In this document: piece after piece, positions 1-5,052 of the stretch
Numbering within the stretch: position 1 is the stretch's first letter
Layout of the letters: each line of letters begins with the position of its first letter
Assembly: GCA_031255875.1 (NCBI GenBank)
Contig: JAIRRR010000103.1
Span: 1 to 5,052 of the forward strand
Direction of reading: 5' to 3'
From: Treponema sp.
GTDB lineage: Bacteria > Spirochaetota > Spirochaetia > Treponematales > Breznakiellaceae
DNA: 5,052 nt
Program-made: the position numbers and the translations under genes
Notes under the pieces: model-generated
The model's input: the letters and a program-made list of their open reading frames with translations, nothing else
The model's database searches: none
Told to the model about the DNA's origin: nothing

Positions 1-713
1 GCGGCAAGCTGGGCCGCGAAAAGATCGCCGTCCTCGTCGTAGAGCAGTTTTTCCCCGCTGTCGTAACCGGCGGCGCCGTACTCGGCCGCCAAATCATCGA
101 AACCGGCCCCGCCCGCGAGCTTTTGCCGCAGCTCCTGTATTAGCGGGGCCATGGCGTTTTCCGCGGCGGCCACGAGTTCTTCGTAGTCCCCGTACCTGCC
201 CTCGCTGAGGAGTATCGCCGCCCGGCCCCGGGCCTCGCTCTCAAAAGGCACCGTAAAGGTTTTAACCCATTTAAGGCCCTCCGGGTAATAGAGGATAGTA
301 TCCCTGGGATACGTTATCGCGGCGCTCACGATTTCCTTTTTATCGGCAAAATATTTTTTCTGCGATAAAAGCAGGGTATTGTATTTGTCCCGGATATCCT
401 CCTCGCTTACCTCTATTTCCGTTTCCGCGCCGAGTTCCCCGGCGTTTACCAGGCTCAGGTCCGCGTAGACAAATTCCCTTACCACGTCGTCAATCAGGCG
501 ATTCCATATTTCCTGATCCGCTTTTACCTCGGCGGGCAGCATGCCGTATTTTTTGCAGTAATCCTCGGCCTTTTTGAGGATGTCCTCTTTCGAATAGCTG
601 TTAACGGGCGTAACAACCGCGACGCCGCTTTTGGCGCAGGAGAATACCGAGAATACCGCCAAGAGCGGGAAAGCCAGGAACAGCGCCGCGGCAGCGGTGA
701 CGCGCTTAGCCAT
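1..713 (-). CDS. SurA/PrsA-like (parvulin-type) lipoprotein, 3' part outside window
   Basis: Only the first 237 residues are present; the frame is open to the left edge. The protein begins with a basic N-terminus and a hydrophobic stretch (about residues 5-25) ending in V-F-S-C with Cys26, a relaxed lipobox of the kind seen in spirochaetes, so it is probably a membrane-anchored lipoprotein. Residues about 66-115 (helical, with LIDDVVREFVYADL and VSEEDIRDKYN) resemble the SurA N-terminal chaperone domain. Residues about 148-237 resemble a parvulin PPIase domain: VKTFTVPF at the first strand, then GAGFDDLAAEYG at 202-213 and an acidic stretch where GGDLG usually occurs. The active-site His of parvulins (as in RHIL) is replaced by Thr152, so a chaperone role without isomerase activity is possible. 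The ATG overlaps the permease stop by one base (TAATG), so it is probably the last-seen gene of the transporter operon and translated by coupling. The family call is from motif recall and is moderate; the operon link is strong. Confidence 0.72.
   Translation of the reverse strand, partial: MAKRVTAAAALFLAFPLLAVFSVFSCAKSGVAVVTPVNSYSKEDILKKAEDYCKKYGMLPAEVKADQEIWNRLIDDVVREFVYADLSLVNAGELGAETEIEVSEEDIRDKYNTLLLSQKKYFADKKEIVSAAITYPRDTILYYPEGLKWVKTFTVPFESEARGRAAILLSEGRYGDYEELVAAAENAMAPLIQELRQKLAGGAGFDDLAAEYGAAGYDSGEKLLYDEDGDLFAAQLA
640..657. repeat. 9-bp tandem duplication in a signal peptide
   Basis: GAGAATACC occurs twice without a gap (640-648 and 649-657, plus strand). It lies in frame in the signal peptide of the SurA-like lipoprotein and encodes V-F-S twice, the second copy forming the lipobox just before Cys26. 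An in-frame slippage duplication is the simple explanation. Whether the copy number varies between strains cannot be seen here. Confidence 0.7.
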
Positions 714-1735
714 TATTCCGCGCGCCGTACCGCGATATTCTGCCTCAGGGCGTCGATTATCACGGCGCCCAATACGATGATGTACCGTATCAGCTCCTGC
801 CAGAAGGCGGGGACGTTGAACAGGGTCAGGGCGTCCTGCACCAGGGCCATGAGCGAAAGCCCCAGGATAGCGCCGAGTATGGAGCCTTTGCCGCCGTTCA
901 TGCTGACCCCCCCGATAACGGCGGAGGCGATGGCGGTCATTTCCAGCCCCGTCCCCGCGGTAACCGGAACGCCGGAAAACTTATTCACGTAGATAACGCC
1001 GGCAATGGCGGAAAATACGCAGCAGACCATACAGGTAAGTACCTTGACGCGCCTGACGTTGATCCCCGAATAGGCGGCGGCTTTTTCATTGCTCCCGGTG
1101 TAGAAAACCAGGCGCATAAGGAGGGATTTCCTGACCACGACTTCCGCTATTATGGCGATGACAATAAAGATGAGGACCGTCATGGGCATAACGCCCCCTA
1201 TCTGACCCTGGCCCAGGTAGCGGAACCTGGGCGCGTTGCTCAGAACCCGGACCAGCGAAATGGGCGTCCCTGTTGTCAGGGTGTGCACCACGCCGCGGGC
1301 AATGCCCATAAAACACAGGGAAACGATAAAGTGGCTCAGCCGGACATAGGTAACCAGAAAACCCATGAACGCGCCGATGGCGGCGCAGATAAGCACGGAC
1401 AGCAGCGCGGCCAGCCAGGGGTTCATGCCCCCCAGAAAAAATTTCGCGATAATGGTCATGGAAAGGCACATCATGGAACCGACGGAAAGGTCAATGCCGC
1501 CCGAGATCAGTATGACGGTCATCCCTATGACGACAATGCCGTCTATCGAAAGGGAGCCCAGCACGACTTTAATATTCGCCCATTTGGCAAAGTACGGGGA
1601 GGCAAAGCTGAGCCCCGTAATCAGTACCAGAAGTATTACAAGCAGGTTTATTTCCCTCATCTGGAAAACAGCCAGCCTTTTCAGATCAAACCGGGCTTTG
1701 CGTTCCGCCATTCCCGTATCCGCCTTGTCATTCAT
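713..1735 (-). CDS. CUT2-type sugar ABC transporter permease (RbsC-like)
   Basis: This is an inner-membrane permease of the RbsC/XylH/MglC family (BPD_transp_2), 340 residues, the normal length. It forms the channel for the ligand delivered by the upstream-encoded binding protein. Visible landmarks are a basic cytoplasmic N-terminus, a first membrane segment at about 29-45, the family signature ISGGIDLSVGS at 77-87, further hydrophobic segments at about 106-128, 183-200 and 233-250, the cytoplasmic coupling loop GSNEKAAAYSGINVRRVK at about 214-231 that contacts the ATPase, and a conserved Gly-rich stretch (AIASAVIGGVSMNGGKGS) near 265-285. I chose the ATG at 1735 because GGAG (1742-1745) lies 6 nt upstream and because ATGAATGA overlaps the ATPase stop by 8 nt, a classic coupled arrangement. 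In-frame ATGs at 1747 and 1789 lie deeper inside the ATPase gene and add residues outside the conserved protein. The substrate is not determinable from this subunit. Confidence 0.93.
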   Translation of the reverse strand: MNDKADTGMAERKARFDLKRLAVFQMREINLLVILLVLITGLSFASPYFAKWANIKVVLGSLSIDGIVVIGMTVILISGGIDLSVGSMMCLSMTIIAKFFLGGMNPWLAALLSVLICAAIGAFMGFLVTYVRLSHFIVSLCFMGIARGVVHTLTTGTPISLVRVLSNAPRFRYLGQGQIGGVMPMTVLIFIVIAIIAEVVVRKSLLMRLVFYTGSNEKAAAYSGINVRRVKVLTCMVCCVFSAIAGVIYVNKFSGVPVTAGTGLEMTAIASAVIGGVSMNGGKGSILGAILGLSLMALVQDALTLFNVPAFWQELIRYIIVLGAVIIDALRQNIAVRRAE

Positions 1736-3287
1736 TCGAAGCTCCATTACCAGTTTGGCTGCCGTCGATCCGGTAAGCGCCCGAGGCAAAATACATAATA
1801 CTGGTGGTATTAATATCTTCCCCCTCCACTTCCCCGACCAGGCGCCCCTCGTTCATCACTTCAACCCGATCGCACATGCCGATGATTTCGTTGAGTTCCG
1901 AAGAAACAACGATAACCCCTATGCCCTGGGCAACCAGGTTCCGGAGCAGCCGGTGGATTTCCGCCTTGGACCCTACGTCAATACCGCGGGTGGGTTCGTC
2001 CAGTATTACGACCCGGGGTTTTTTCGCCAAAAGCTTTCCAAGGAAGACCTTCTGCTGGTTGCCGCCGGAAAGATCCATGACAAACTGATCTATGCCGTAG
2101 GCTTTGACATTCAGATCCCCCACCATTTTTTTGGCCAGGCCCCTCTCCGCCCCGGCCTGTATTACCCCGTTTTTCGCGATCAGGCTCCTGTGCATGGCGC
2201 TGATAGTGGGGGCAATGCCCATATCGAGGAAGAGGCCGGTCTGCTTGCGGTCCTCGGACATGTAGAGCAGCCCCTGGGAAAAGACCTTCCCGGGTTTCCA
2301 GCCGGTAATGTCCTTCCCGAGGAATTCCACTTTCCCGCTTTTCACGCGCCTTAGGCCGGTAATCCCCTGCATGGCCTCGCTGCGCCCGGAGCCTATCAGC
2401 CCGGCAAATCCGAGGATTTCGCCCTTGTACAGCCTGAAGCTGATATTGGCGAACCTGTCGTTCTCGTCGGTCAGGTTTTCCACATTCAGCAGCGCCTGAT
2501 CGCCTTCGGTCCGGGGGGTCCCGCGCTTCTGCGGGTAGAGCATCGTTATTTCCCGGCCGGCCATATCGTTGACCAGCTGCTGCACCGACGCGACTTCCTT
2601 TACCTTATATTTGGATATCATGGAACCGTCCCGGAGCACCGACACGGTATCGCAGTTTTCAAAAATTTCCGACATGCGGTGGCTGATATAGATGATCCCT
2701 ATGCCCTGCCCGGCAAGCTGCCGCATAATCCGGTAAAGCGCGTTCGCCTCAGTCTCGCTCAGGGCCGCCGTCGGCTCGTCCAGGATCAGCACCCTGCACT
2801 GCCTGGACAAGGCCTTGGCAATCTCCACAATCTGCTGGTTTGAAATAGTCAGGCTCATCACCAGGCCGGAGGGATCGATAGAGCCGCTGCCGAGCCGTTC
2901 AAGCAGGGCGCGGGCCTCCTTTGCCTGGGCCTTGTAATTCATAAAGGCCCTTTTCCCCACATCCATGGGGACCTGGGCCATGAATATATTCTGGGCCACC
3001 GACACGTCCTGGCAAAGCGCGATTTCCTGGTGCACAAAGCCGATGCCCAGCTTCTGGGCGTCAATGGGGCTGCTTATCTTTGCCGGCTCCCCTTCGAGAT
3101 ATATCTCCCCGGAATCCGGCGCGAAAAGGCCGTCTATGATATTCATCATGGTCGACTTGCCCGCGCCGTTTTCCCCGATGATCGCGTGAATCTCCCCGTG
3201 GTCCAGGGTAAAATCCACGCCGAAAAGGACCTGGTTAGGCCCAAAGGACTTGGAGATGTTCTTCAGTTCCAAAAGATGTCCGCTCAA
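1728..3287 (-). CDS. CUT2-type sugar ABC transporter ATPase, double domain (RbsA/MglA/XylG-like)
   Basis: This is a cytoplasmic ATPase with two fused nucleotide-binding domains, about 519 residues, the usual size for the family. Domain 1 has Walker A GENGAGKST (38-46), Q-loop VHQE (85-88), a signature LTISNQQ (146-152), Walker B VLILDEPTAAL (166-176) and His203 of the H-loop. Domain 2 has a degenerate Walker A GLIGSGRSE (296-304, Arg in place of Lys), the family motif SEDRKQTGL (344-352), a canonical signature LSGGNQQ (406-412), Walker B VVILDEPTRGID (426-437) and VVSSE in place of the H-loop His. One competent and one degenerate site is normal for this family. No ATG lies near the conserved start. 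I favour TTG at 3287 (GGTGG 5 nt upstream; the protein then begins MSGHLLELKN); GTG 3296 and TTG 3305 are alternatives. The gene follows the binding-protein gene after a palindrome and overlaps the permease start by 8 nt. Confidence 0.93.
   Translation of the reverse strand: MSGHLLELKNISKSFGPNQVLFGVDFTLDHGEIHAIIGENGAGKSTMMNIIDGLFAPDSGEIYLEGEPAKISSPIDAQKLGIGFVHQEIALCQDVSVAQNIFMAQVPMDVGKRAFMNYKAQAKEARALLERLGSGSIDPSGLVMSLTISNQQIVEIAKALSRQCRVLILDEPTAALSETEANALYRIMRQLAGQGIGIIYISHRMSEIFENCDTVSVLRDGSMISKYKVKEVASVQQLVNDMAGREITMLYPQKRGTPRTEGDQALLNVENLTDENDRFANISFRLYKGEILGFAGLIGSGRSEAMQGITGLRRVKSGKVEFLGKDITGWKPGKVFSQGLLYMSEDRKQTGLFLDMGIAPTISAMHRSLIAKNGVIQAGAERGLAKKMVGDLNVKAYGIDQFVMDLSGGNQQKVFLGKLLAKKPRVVILDEPTRGIDVGSKAEIHRLLRNLVAQGIGVIVVSSELNEIIGMCDRVEVMNEGRLVGEVEGEDINTTSIMYFASGAYRIDGSQTGNGASNE
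1742..1745 (-). promoter_or_regulatory. Ribosome binding site deciding the permease start
   Basis: GGAG on the minus strand lies 6 nt before the ATG at 1735 and inside the end of the ATPase gene. It selects this start over the in-frame ATGs at 1747 and 1789 and supports translational coupling with the ATPase. Confidence 0.6.
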
Positions 3288-3313
3288 ATTACCCACCGCT
3301 CTCAAAAATACCC

Positions 3314-3337
3314 AAGGGGCTGCCCGGGCAGCCCCTT
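3314..3337 (-). terminator. Intercistronic palindrome, attenuator or mRNA-stabilising hairpin
   Basis: This is a 24-bp perfect palindrome with no spacer, rich in G and C, centred between 3325 and 3326. It begins 18 nt after the stop codon of the binding-protein gene. On the minus-strand RNA it is followed by GGGTA and then a run of five U (3308-3304), so it is a partial intrinsic terminator with the U-run displaced by five bases. The ATPase gene starts only about 27 nt further on. Similar hairpins downstream of binding-protein genes in other sugar operons (the malE-malF interval is the well-known case) protect the upstream message and lower downstream expression. That role is inferred here. 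Confidence 0.75.
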
Positions 3338-3355
3338 TTGCCGCGAACGCCCGCG

Positions 3356-4453
3356 TTACCTTACGGGCACGCCCGGCGCAAGCATATCCTGAACGCTTGA
3401 ATACCCCAGAGACTTGGCGTACTCGTCAACGTAGAAATACTTGGCATTTTCGGCCGTTACAAGGTTGAGGCCGTTGTCAAGGTAGGGGATATAGGTGGGG
3501 TTGAGGCCCATATCTTTCTTGCCGTTCATGGGGTTGACCAGCTCGGGGTGGGCGGCGGTAAAGAGAACGAGCATGCCGAACCAGCCCTGCATACCCTGAT
3601 CGGGGTTGATAGCGCCGAACATGTCCCCGGTCTGGAGCATGTCAAGGATCTGCTCGTTGACATCGCAGCACATGACCTTGATTTTGGCGGAACCGCCGCC
3701 AAGCTCGACCGCGGCGCGGGACGCTCCCATGGCGGAGCTGGCCTCGGGCATGAAGACGGCGCCCAGGTCAGGATGCATCTGGGCAACGGTCATGACCGCG
3801 GAATAGGCCCTGTCCGGGTCCTGGTTGGTGGGGGAATCCGCGACCACCTGGATTCCGGGGAATTCGGCGCTCATGGTGGCGATAAAGGTATCGATGCGGA
3901 TATCGTGGTTGGTCTGGCCGGGATTGCGCAGGGTCATTACCTTCCCGGCACCCCCCAGCGCCTGGGCAATGGCCCGGGCCGCATACCGGCCTTCGTTGAC
4001 GTTGTCGGAGGTGATGTAGCCGTGCCGGTTCGATTCCGGGGAATCGGAGGCCATGGTGACAATCGCCACGCCCTGGGCGACGGCCCGGTCAATCGGCTCC
4101 TTGAAGGCTTCCGCAGTAATAGGCGAAAGGTATATCCCCTTGGGGTTCTTTGCCAGGGTCTGCTCGAATACTTCCACCTCCTTGTTGGCGTCATACTCGG
4201 TACAGCCCACATAGAAGGTCTTGACGCCCAGAAGGTTGCCGGCCTGCTTGAACCCCTCGTAGACGGGGAACCAGTACTCTACGCCGGATACAAATTGCAC
4301 CTGGTAGTATTCTTCGTCAGGCGAACCGTGAAGCCCTACCGTCCGGACTTCGCCGCCGGCCGCCGGCGCTGCGGACGTCGCCGCGCCCCCGCAGGCCGCA
4401 AGTACCGCCACTGCCGCGAGCGTGACGCCCAGGAAAATTTTTTCCAACTTCAT
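3356..4453 (-). CDS. Sugar-type ABC transporter substrate-binding lipoprotein (Peripla_BP_4 / RbsB-like)
   Basis: This is an exported ligand-binding protein of the periplasmic-binding type 1 fold, 365 residues. A signal peptide ends in a canonical lipobox L-A-A-C with Cys21, followed by an Ala/Ser/Pro/Gly linker to about residue 34, so the mature protein is lipid-anchored and flexible. Lobe 1 carries the aromatic cluster YWFPVYEG (60-67) where the family contacts ligand, and SDSPESNRHGYITSDN (136-151) where ribose-binding protein has its Asp-Arg pair. Arg186, Asp264 (in CCDVN) and Gln286 (in NPDQGMQG) fall where family members have ligand-contacting Arg, Asp and Gln. The pocket is therefore sugar- or polyol-like but not clearly that of ribose, galactose or xylose, and I do not name a ligand. 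ATG 4453 is chosen because GGAGG lies 5 nt upstream and it gives a proper signal peptide; an ATG at 4486 has no ribosome site and would be only about 10 nt from the predicted transcript start. It is the first gene of the importer operon. Confidence 0.93.
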   Translation of the reverse strand: MKLEKIFLGVTLAAVAVLAACGGAATSAAPAAGGEVRTVGLHGSPDEEYYQVQFVSGVEYWFPVYEGFKQAGNLLGVKTFYVGCTEYDANKEVEVFEQTLAKNPKGIYLSPITAEAFKEPIDRAVAQGVAIVTMASDSPESNRHGYITSDNVNEGRYAARAIAQALGGAGKVMTLRNPGQTNHDIRIDTFIATMSAEFPGIQVVADSPTNQDPDRAYSAVMTVAQMHPDLGAVFMPEASSAMGASRAAVELGGGSAKIKVMCCDVNEQILDMLQTGDMFGAINPDQGMQGWFGMLVLFTAAHPELVNPMNGKKDMGLNPTYIPYLDNGLNLVTAENAKYFYVDEYAKSLGYSSVQDMLAPGVPVR

Positions 4454-4458
4454 TTTTT

Positions 4459-4463
4459 CCTCC
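4459..4463 (-). promoter_or_regulatory. Strong ribosome binding site of the binding-protein gene
   Basis: Minus-strand GGAGG is separated by 5 nt (all A) from the ATG at 4453. It is the best Shine-Dalgarno match in the operon, in line with high binding-protein output, and it rules against the upstream ATG at 4486. Confidence 0.85.
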
Positions 4464-4502
4464 AGTTTGATTTTTTTGGGTTTCATGCCAAATAACTACT
4501 TA

Positions 4503-4530
4503 ATTGTAACAAGGAAATAGCAAATGTCAA
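4503..4530 (-). promoter_or_regulatory. Sigma70-type promoter of the transporter operon
   Basis: On the minus strand a perfect -35 TTGACA (4530-4525) and a near-perfect -10 TACAAT (4508-4503) are separated by 16 bp. The start of transcription should be near 4496, giving a leader of about 43 nt that is A-rich and has no obvious hairpin. The -10 lies inside a small palindrome, TTGTTACAA (4512-4504), which could be an operator half or coincidence. Confidence 0.82.
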
Positions 4531-4553
4531 CAAAAATCTGTAAAATTTAGCAT

Positions 4554-4599
4554 CCCCGCGATCTCGCCGTTGTTTTACCGTAATCGGCGGGGAATTTTT
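4554..4599 (+). terminator. Terminator-like hairpin 1 in the divergent intergenic region
   Basis: CCCCGC (4554-4559) pairs with GCGGGG (4587-4592). The stem extends by GAT/ATC across one bulged G and is followed directly by AA and five T (4595-4599). The orientation is plus. The loop is long (about 20 nt), and an alternative inner helix CGCCG/CGGCG (4565-4569 with 4585-4589) is possible. Nothing coding lies upstream on this strand, so it would stop antisense transcription coming out of the transporter operon. Confidence 0.45.
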
Positions 4600-4600
4600 A

Positions 4601-4620
4601 CCCGGATCCGGGGATTTTTT
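4601..4620 (+). terminator. Palindrome plus T-run, terminator-like hairpin 2 or operator
   Basis: CCCGGATCCGGG (4601-4612) is a perfect 12-bp palindrome followed by GA and six T on the plus strand. As RNA it gives only a 4-bp stem with a 4-nt loop, so termination would be weak. As DNA it could be a binding site for a dimeric regulator placed between the two divergent promoters. The sequence does not decide between these. Confidence 0.35.
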
Positions 4621-4622
4621 GC

Positions 4623-4652
4623 TTGACATATTGTTAAGGGTTGTGGCACAAT
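4623..4652 (+). promoter_or_regulatory. Divergent plus-strand sigma70-type promoter
   Basis: A perfect TTGACA (4623-4628) is followed after 18 bp by CACAAT (4647-4652), preceded by TG at 4644-4645 as in an extended -10 element. An 11-bp palindrome, TTGTGGCACAA (4641-4651), overlaps the -10, so a repressor could occlude it. Transcription would start near 4659 and run rightward into a stretch with no recognised gene. Confidence 0.55.
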
Positions 4653-4800
4653 GTCACGAAGTATATGTCCTCTAAGGGGAATTTTTGGTAGTTTGTTAAG
4701 ACTTGCCCGCCTTGGGGAAGTTAGGGAAGAGACCGCCTTTGCGTAGCCGCTTTTACCGTGGTGAATGGGCGATTTTCTCCGGGGGTTTTCGGGAGCCCGG
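4653..4800. other. Leader or intergenic stretch, no recognised gene
   Basis: With the flanking promoter region and the terminal repeat, this belongs to about 600 bases (4454-5052) without a supported gene. A plus-strand frame from TTG 4703 is open for 62 codons but has no ribosome site, no recognisable motif, and a composition driven by G- and C-runs. The stretch may be the untranslated leader of a divergent gene lying beyond the readable sequence. I matched it to no known RNA family. Confidence 0.4.
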
Positions 4801-4830
4801 CCGGGGTTTCCAAAAGCCCCCCGAATTTTA
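4780..4830 (+). terminator. Possible compound hairpin ending in a T-rich run
   Basis: CGGGGG (4780-4785) can pair with CCCCCG (4818-4823) and TTTT (4786-4789) with AAAA (4812-4815), enclosing a smaller CGGG-AG-CCCG hairpin (4790-4799). AATTTTA follows. It lies about 120-170 nt into the predicted divergent transcript, where an attenuator would sit. Its 3' half overlaps the terminal inverted repeat, so pairing with the distal arm would compete if that repeat is real. Weak evidence. Confidence 0.25.
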
Positions 4831-5052
4831 TCCGGCGTTTTTACGGCTGTATTGCGCCTTTGGGGAGGTCCGGCAAATTAATGTCCTGTAATTCTTTGTA
4901 CAGTAAAGAGTTAGCGCTACCCCCCCCCCCCCCCAGCGCTAACTCTTTACTGTACAAAGAATTACAGGACATTAATTTGCCGGACCTCCCCAAAGGCGCA
5001 ATACAGCCGTAAAAACGCCGGATAAAATTCGGGGGGCTTTTGGAAACCCCGG
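4801..5052. repeat. Perfect 118-bp inverted repeat around a poly-C spacer at the window end
   Basis: Positions 4801-4918 and 4935-5052 are exact reverse complements over all 118 bases checked. The spacer (4919-4934) is one A followed by fifteen C. The repeat reaches the last base of the window, so the true arm length is unknown. There are no coding features typical of an insertion sequence and the match has no decay. The probable cause is a fold-back read or an assembler joining a contig end to its own reverse complement through a homopolymer. A genuine DNA cruciform or linear-replicon end is possible but less likely. Confidence 0.95.

Noticed and set aside
1736..1789. Longer permease beginning at 1747 or 1789
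   Set aside because: These would overlap the ATPase gene by up to 62 nt and lack the good ribosome site seen before 1735.
1365..2354. Long plus-strand frame of 329 codons antisense to the permease and ATPase genes
   Set aside because: It lies wholly opposite two genes with complete family motifs, has no ribosome site or recognisable domain, and reflects codon bias of the minus strand.
4454..4486. Upstream ATG at 4486 as the binding-protein start
   Set aside because: It has no Shine-Dalgarno sequence, places a very basic 11-residue extension before a normal signal peptide, and lies about 10 nt from the predicted transcript start.
3548..4495. Plus-strand frame of 315 codons antisense to the binding-protein gene
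   Set aside because: It mirrors a well-supported lipoprotein gene, is rich in Gly/His/Asp as expected for the shadow of a GC-rich gene, and runs through the operon promoter side with no start signals.
4642..4657. CRP-like site (TGTG...TCAC) at the divergent promoter
   Set aside because: The half-sites are 7 rather than 6 bases apart in the usual reading and the outer bases do not match; spirochaete use of this site is also unsupported.
4703..4891. Small plus-strand frame of 62 codons from TTG
   Set aside because: There is no ribosome site, no motif, and its second half is in the suspect inverted repeat.
4758..5012. 84-codon plus-strand frame running through the poly-C tract
   Set aside because: It reads both arms of the palindrome and a run of prolines from the C-tract, so it is a product of the repeat.
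4801..5052. Hairpin telomere of a linear replicon, as in Borrelia
   Set aside because: Those telomeres have no long spacer, occur in AT-rich genomes, and would not be centred on a C15 tract; a sequencing or assembly fold-back fits better.

Overview
The window most likely comes from a bacterial chromosome, probably a spirochaete related to the host-associated treponemes. The reasons are a relaxed lipobox (V-F-S-C) in one exported protein, two lipoproteins in one short operon, and a moderately GC-rich coding sequence with an AT-rich promoter region. This assignment is inferred from style, not from a marker gene. The window looks like a short contig: it opens inside a gene and closes inside a perfect inverted repeat.

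Positions 1-4453 hold one leftward (minus-strand) operon. In transcription order it encodes a sugar-type substrate-binding lipoprotein (3356-4453), a double-domain ABC ATPase of the RbsA/MglA/XylG type (1728-3287), an RbsC-type permease (713-1735), and the first 237 residues of a SurA/PrsA-like lipoprotein (1-713, running off the left edge). The binding protein captures a ligand outside the inner membrane, the permease forms the channel, and the ATPase drives uptake. Together they form a complete CUT2 (ribose/galactose/xylose-type) importer whose substrate cannot be read from the sequence. The ATPase, permease and last gene are joined by stop/start overlaps of 8 nt and 1 nt, so they are probably translationally coupled. 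A 24-bp perfect palindrome lies between the binding-protein gene and the ATPase gene. With the weak non-ATG ATPase start just beyond it, it probably makes the binding protein far more abundant than the membrane parts.

Positions 4454-4800 are regulatory. A strong minus-strand promoter (TTGACA, 16-bp spacer, TACAAT) sits 43-77 bases upstream of the chosen binding-protein start. Two plus-strand terminator-like hairpins follow, then a plus-strand promoter (TTGACA, 18 bp, TG-extended CACAAT) that implies a divergent transcript. No convincing gene is visible on that transcript before the sequence becomes unreliable.

Positions 4801-5052 are a perfect inverted repeat with 118-bp arms around a 16-nt spacer made of one A and fifteen C. 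It reaches the exact end of the window. A fold-back or assembly artefact at a contig end is the most economical explanation, so the right-hand end should not be trusted as genomic sequence without read support. I see no RNA gene, CRISPR array, insertion sequence or evident new defence system. The most unusual points are the chaperone-like lipoprotein coupled to a sugar importer, the intercistronic palindrome, the paired divergent promoters and the terminal palindrome.
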